From NCBI GenBank assembly GCA_039000515.1, contig JBCFYV010011172.1, forward strand, positions 73,233,941-73,297,940: DNA of 64,000 nt, written 5' to 3'. The translations under genes were made by a program, and so were the position numbers. The DNA comes from Timema cristinae (Eukaryota; Arthropoda; Insecta; Phasmatodea; Timematidae). Positions 62,651 to 64,000 of the stretch are shown here, piece after piece; the stretch's first letter is position 1, and each line of letters starts with the position of its first letter. The notes under the pieces were generated by a model that searched no databases, was not told the DNA's origin, and saw only the letters and a program-made list of their open reading frames with translations.

Positions 62651-62741
62651 AATGCCTCTGAATATTAAATTTTCCTTACAAATTGAATTATTTTGTCTTG
62701 AACATCAATATTTTGGTAAGATTTTTAAATTAAAATGTAAG

Positions 62742-62981
62742 ATTGCCTAAATAATAATCTAATAATAAAATCTAATAATGATATAATAATAACAGTAAAA
62801 TATATAGTAATAACATATTAATATAATAATCTAGTACCTAATAATATTGCCTAAATAATAATAATCTAATAATAAAACCTAATAATTATCTAATAATAAC
62901 AGTAAAATATATAATAATAAAATACTAATATAATAATCTAATACCTAATAATATTGCCTAGATAATAAAATCTAATATTAC
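62742..62981. repeat. tandem repeat of about 105 bp, 2.3 units
   Basis: Units start ATTGCCTAAATAATAATCTA (62742), ATTGCCTAAATAATAATAAT (62846) and ATTGCCTAGATAATAAAATC (62953). Each contains CAGTAAAATATATA and TAATATAATAATCTA. AT-rich, within the transposase intron. Confidence 0.88.
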
Positions 62982-63026
62982 GTAAAATCAAATAAGTAAT
63001 CTAAAATTGTTTCTCCTGTGTTTCAG

Positions 63027-64000
63027 AAACTACAAAAGAAAAACGGAACACAGGCCCATGACAGAAGCCATTCTCAACCATGCACGCACACTGATTGAGC
63101 AAGGGTCATCAATCCGTCAAGCAGCCAAGGCTATTGGTTTTCATGAGAAAAGTCTGCGTACTCGATTGAAGATAGGAAGAGGGGCTGCAAAGCTTGGGCG
63201 TTTCCGCAAAGTATTTTCCGAAGAACAAGAAGAGGAAATCGTCAAACACTGTATTGAAATGGACAAGCGTTTCTTTGGCCTGACATTGAAGTCTTTGCGT
63301 TTTCTGATATACAGTTATGCAGTGAAAAATGTCATAGTACACCCATTCCCCACACAAAGCCAACTTGCTGGGCGAGATTTCACCAGAGAATTCATGAGGA
63401 GGAACAAGTTGTCACTCAGAATAGCCCGCAAAACCAGTGTCGCCAGAAATATGGGGTTCAACAGAACTCAAATAGATCAATATTTTGAAAACCTGGAAAC
63501 CTGTATGATAAGATATGGATTTCCACCTGAACGTGTTTATAATATGGATGAAACGGGGGTCCAAACAGTGCCAAATAAGCTTCCCAAACACGTGGCCCCA
63601 ACTGGCAAAAAAGAGGTGGCAAAATCCGTGGCAGCTGAACAAGGTGAAACTGTGTCAGTTGCATGTTCAATGAACGCGACTGGTCACTTTGTACCTCCAT
63701 TTTTCATTTTCGCGCGTAAGAGGCTCAATCTCCTCCTTATTAAAACTGGACCAGCTGGATGTGCCATGGCAGTAACAGACAAAGGCTATATGAACACTCC
63801 AACCTTTATCAAGTGGCTTGACCATTTTATCAAATTCACCAACCCTACACGAGAGAAGCCTATTTTGCTGATACTGGACAATCATGTCTCACATGTTAGC
63901 CTTGAGGCTGTTACTCATGCAAAAGCAAATAATGTGCACATGTTGAGCCTCCCACCTCACAGCAGCCATAAAACACAGCCCCTCGATCGCAACTTTTTCA
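63027..64000 (+). CDS. pogo/Tigger-like transposase, main exon (partial at window end)
   Basis: A DDE transposase that binds element ends and moves the element by cut and paste. With exon 1 the visible protein is 326 residues and has no stop. Residues 3-55 are a CENP-B/PSQ-type helix-turn-helix (EAILNHARTLIEQGSSIRQA, AKAIGFHEKSLRTRL). The catalytic domain has Asp176 in VYNMDETGVQTVPNK, Asp286 in LILDNHVSHVS and Asp322 in LPPHSSHKTQPLDRNFF. This is DD35D by my count, close to the pogo group. A CENP-B-like second DNA-binding segment seems to lie around residues 60-140. The C-terminus is cut by the window. The intact frame suggests recent or present activity. A domesticated host gene of the Jerky or Tigger-derived type is possible, but the adjoining terminal motifs favour a transposon. 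Confidence 0.9.

Larger units (their letters stand above)
62213..64000 (+). mobile_element. pogo/Tigger-like DNA transposon, left part
   Basis: The left end is TATAGGGTAGGTGGGGGCAA with the TA expected for this group. Next come repeats of GGGGCAAAANCCCGCA, the first coding exon (62378-62382), an intron with a tandem repeat, and the main exon. The transposase frame is intact to the window end. The right end lies outside. Confidence 0.85.

Noticed and set aside
62742..62981. repeat array as a CRISPR
   Set aside because: Units are long, contiguous and AT-rich without unique spacers, in a eukaryotic transposon intron. It is an ordinary tandem repeat.

Overview
This 64 kb window is AT-rich eukaryotic DNA, probably from an insect or other arthropod with a large, repeat-dense genome. 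The evidence is spliced genes with GT-AG introns, tRNA-derived SINEs, many hAT relics, TTAA-flanked elements, a pogo-type transposase and a ribosomal protein of insect-like sequence. Nothing bacterial (operons, Shine-Dalgarno sites, CRISPR) is present. I could not place the species.

The one firmly identified host gene is ribosomal protein L19 (eL19/RPL19) on the minus strand, in five visible coding exons: 57977-58083, 54469-54632, 44563-44671, 41898-41979 and 38715-38850. They splice in phase into residues 2-200. Only the start-codon exon, predicted to end in ATGAG, is missing; it should lie beyond position 64000. The introns are 2.6 to 9.8 kb, long for a ribosomal protein gene, and are filled with transposable elements.

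Layout. 1-10.6 kb: no genes; hAT-type elements at 3851-5389 and 6408-6770 plus SINE copies. 10.6-26 kb: decayed transposon genes (a long-TIR element at 10628-11979, a ZMYM1-like hAT relic at 23280-25400, another hAT C-terminus at 15862-16068), a GC-rich unidentified candidate exon at 16618-16807, and a TTAA-flanked foldback element at 21700-22080. 26-38 kb: non-coding DNA, two copies of a roughly 770 bp MITE, then a nested block at 31407-37640 (hAT ends, inside them a TTAA element, inside that another hAT and several SINEs). 38-58 kb: RPL19 with LINE fragments, foldback elements, two adjoining palindromes, MITEs and an internally deleted hAT copy that landed in one arm of a foldback element. 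58-64 kb: a MITE copy, a SINE, and a pogo/Tigger-like transposon with an apparently intact transposase running off the window end.

Three weak signals may be exons of unidentified host genes: 37945-38007 with 38170-38202 (+, converging on RPL19), 56031-56126 (+, inside an RPL19 intron, followed by AATAAA) and 16618-16807 (-). The most unusual structures are two SINE families with different tRNA-like heads but a common 3' tail, foldback elements flanked by 14-15 bp direct repeats, the twin palindromes at 39.0-39.3 kb, and the motif cluster beside the five-base first exon of the pogo transposase.
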